Of a stretch of DNA of 15,733 bases, positions 14,366 through 15,733 are shown one piece after another; within the stretch, counting starts at the first letter, position 1, and each line of letters opens with the position of its first letter. Both the position numbers and the translations under genes were made by a program. Origin of the DNA: Phycisphaerae bacterium. GTDB taxonomy: Bacteria > Planctomycetota > Phycisphaerae > UBA1845 > Fen-1342. Location of the stretch: positions 1-15,733 of the forward strand of contig JALSRY010000247.1 in assembly GCA_026984555.1 (NCBI GenBank), given 5' to 3'. The notes beneath the pieces were generated by a model, which worked only from the letters and a program-made list of their open reading frames with translations, did not search any database and was not told where the DNA came from.

Positions 14366-15733
14366 ATGAAAAAGTTGTTGCTTCTCGCAGTCGTTGGCGT
14401 CGTGCTGGGCACAGCGGGCTACGGAGTGTTCCTCTTCGCCCGCCCGCCGACGACACTCGATGAGCTGTTGCAACACGTACCGGACGATGCCGCCATGGTA
14501 ACCGTCTTTCCTGACCTGGCGGCGCTCGACGGCGGCGCGTTGTCGCTGGGGAGGGCTGTGGGTCGGGATTTCGGCCCGGCTCCGTCGGAAAGCCTGCTCG
14601 ATCTGGTTCCCGTCCGGGACGAGACGATCGCCCACGCCTTGGCCGGTCGCGGCGCGCTCGTGCTGGCATGGCACCCTGACAGGGCGGCTCCGCTTGCCAT
14701 CATCGGCGTTTCCGGACGACATCGCCCCCACGGTCCCGACCGCGCGACCGTGCGCGTCGACGGACACGTGTTGCTGGCATCGCGTGATCCCGCGTGGTTC
14801 GCCGGCAAACACCCCGCGGGCATGCGCACGGGACGGCACTGGGCAAACGCATTTCCAGCGGCGTATCGGGAACACGTGCTTGTGCACATCGACGTGCCAC
14901 GCTGGAAGAATGCGATCAACAACAAGCTGTTTTTCGTCGGCAGTGCTGCGACGATGGCTGCGGCGTCCCAAGGCGATCAGGTGATCGACGCGATCAACTT
15001 TGCAACCGAACAGGCCATGACGCTCGCCGACGAAACCGAGGTCGTAACCCTCGCGGGCCGCATCGACGACAGCGGCCTCCGGATGCACTGCACCATGCGT
15101 CCCCGAGCCGGCGGCGTCATCGCCGACTACCTTGGTGCGATCCGGCACCTCGCCCTGCCGTGGGATCGAATCGCGGGTGCGCCCCCCGGTCGGCTTGTGG
15201 CGGTCTTCGGGGGGGCGTGGCGTCTGGACGAACAGCGGACATGCCTGACGGAGGCCCTGATCCGCCAGTTTCTGACGAAGCTGGCCGGCGACGACCAGGG
15301 CGACCGAGCCGCGGTAATCGAAGCAGCCACCGCGTACCGCGGGATCGATGGACAACTGTCCACGATGATGACCGACGACGACGGCCATTTCCAGTATGTC
15401 ACCTTCATGTCCGCGCGCGAGCCGCAGGCCATCTTCGAAGACATGGTGAAACTCTCGGTCGCCATCCAGCGCATCACCGGAGGTGCGATGCACACGGAGC
15501 CCACGCTGACCCGCGAGACCATCGCCAACCAGCCGGCCGCGGTCATGACCGTTGTCTTTCCCGCGGCAAACCCGATGCAACGACGGACGATGCAGGCGAT
15601 GTACGGTGGAGAGGAACTCGCCACGGTGTTTCTACCTCTGGCCAACGGAATCTGGACCTGTATGGGTACTCCGACGAAAGCGCGCGAGCTCGCGAAAAAC
15701 GTGGCGCGTGGCGAGCAGCCGTTGTTGCGTGAC
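14366..15733 (+). CDS. Exported or membrane-anchored protein of unknown function, C-terminus cut by window edge
   Basis: Open from ATG 14366 to the last base: 456 residues and no stop. GGAG lies 8 nt before the start. The N-terminus is a signal peptide or single anchor (MKKLLLLAVVGVVLGTAGYG, then VFLF), so the rest is probably periplasmic. Mature sequence begins TLDELLQHVPDDAAMVTVFP, a layout (short helix, then a beta strand after PDDA) that loosely recalls DUF3352-like exported proteins; I do not recognise a family with confidence. No catalytic motif, cysteine pattern or repeat stands out; the few cysteines are scattered. Several internal segments look alternately helical and strand-forming (HVLVHIDVPRWKNAINNKLF, GQLSTMMTDDDGHFQYVTFM). 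The 104-nt gap before it shows only a weak promoter-like pair. The missing end could carry a defining domain. Confidence 0.8.
   Translation, partial: MKKLLLLAVVGVVLGTAGYGVFLFARPPTTLDELLQHVPDDAAMVTVFPDLAALDGGALSLGRAVGRDFGPAPSESLLDLVPVRDETIAHALAGRGALVLAWHPDRAAPLAIIGVSGRHRPHGPDRATVRVDGHVLLASRDPAWFAGKHPAGMRTGRHWANAFPAAYREHVLVHIDVPRWKNAINNKLFFVGSAATMAAASQGDQVIDAINFATEQAMTLADETEVVTLAGRIDDSGLRMHCTMRPRAGGVIADYLGAIRHLALPWDRIAGAPPGRLVAVFGGAWRLDEQRTCLTEALIRQFLTKLAGDDQGDRAAVIEAATAYRGIDGQLSTMMTDDDGHFQYVTFMSAREPQAIFEDMVKLSVAIQRITGGAMHTEPTLTRETIANQPAAVMTVVFPAANPMQRRTMQAMYGGEELATVFLPLANGIWTCMGTPTKARELAKNVARGEQPLLRD

Noticed and set aside
1..15733. tRNA, rRNA, CRISPR arrays, insertion sequences, phage genes
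   Set aside because: Looked for across both strands; no spaced direct repeats, transposase or integrase motifs, or tRNA-like cloverleaf sequence noticed.

Overview
The window is high-GC DNA (roughly two-thirds G+C by eye) from a Gram-negative bacterium. A tripartite RND exporter with an outer-membrane factor and two lipobox proteins indicates an outer membrane. A short secreted Cys/His protein ending in LPLLN and a tiny lipoprotein inside a metal-efflux operon resemble what I remember from Planctomycetota. That placement is a moderate-confidence inference, not a search result.

Left half (1-6374, minus strand): a heavy-metal efflux operon read right to left. It encodes a secreted Cys/His-rich protein, a CzcC-type outer-membrane factor lipoprotein, a 53-residue lipoprotein overlapping it by ATGA, a CzcB-type membrane fusion protein with histidine-rich ends, and a CzcA-type RND pump cut by the left edge. 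The pump has the DFG...VDG...EN pattern of divalent-cation (Zn/Co/Cd/Ni) exporters. In the 5' spacer of the outer-membrane factor gene, a 9-nt inverted repeat could hide its ribosome-binding site behind the stop codon of the Cys/His gene.

Centre (6375-6778): a divergent intergenic region of about 400 bases with an imperfect inverted repeat and an AT-richer patch, but no convincing gene.

Right half (6779-15733, plus strand): iorA (indolepyruvate/arylpyruvate:ferredoxin oxidoreductase alpha chain, lacking the usual C-terminal ferredoxin domain); a 1024-residue fusion of IorB with a complete ADP-forming acyl-CoA synthetase; glutamine-dependent NAD+ synthetase; a TSUP-family membrane transporter; and an unrecognised exported protein that runs off the right edge. 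IorA plus the fusion would convert aryl-2-oxoacids to aryl-acyl-CoA with reduced ferredoxin, then to the free acid with ATP.

The most striking feature is at the IorB/synthetase junction. An uninterrupted run of nine A ending in the heptamer A AAA AAC lies there, and both alternative frames stop within 20 nt downstream. Slippage would release free IorB and normal decoding would give the fusion, an arrangement like that of bacterial dnaX.
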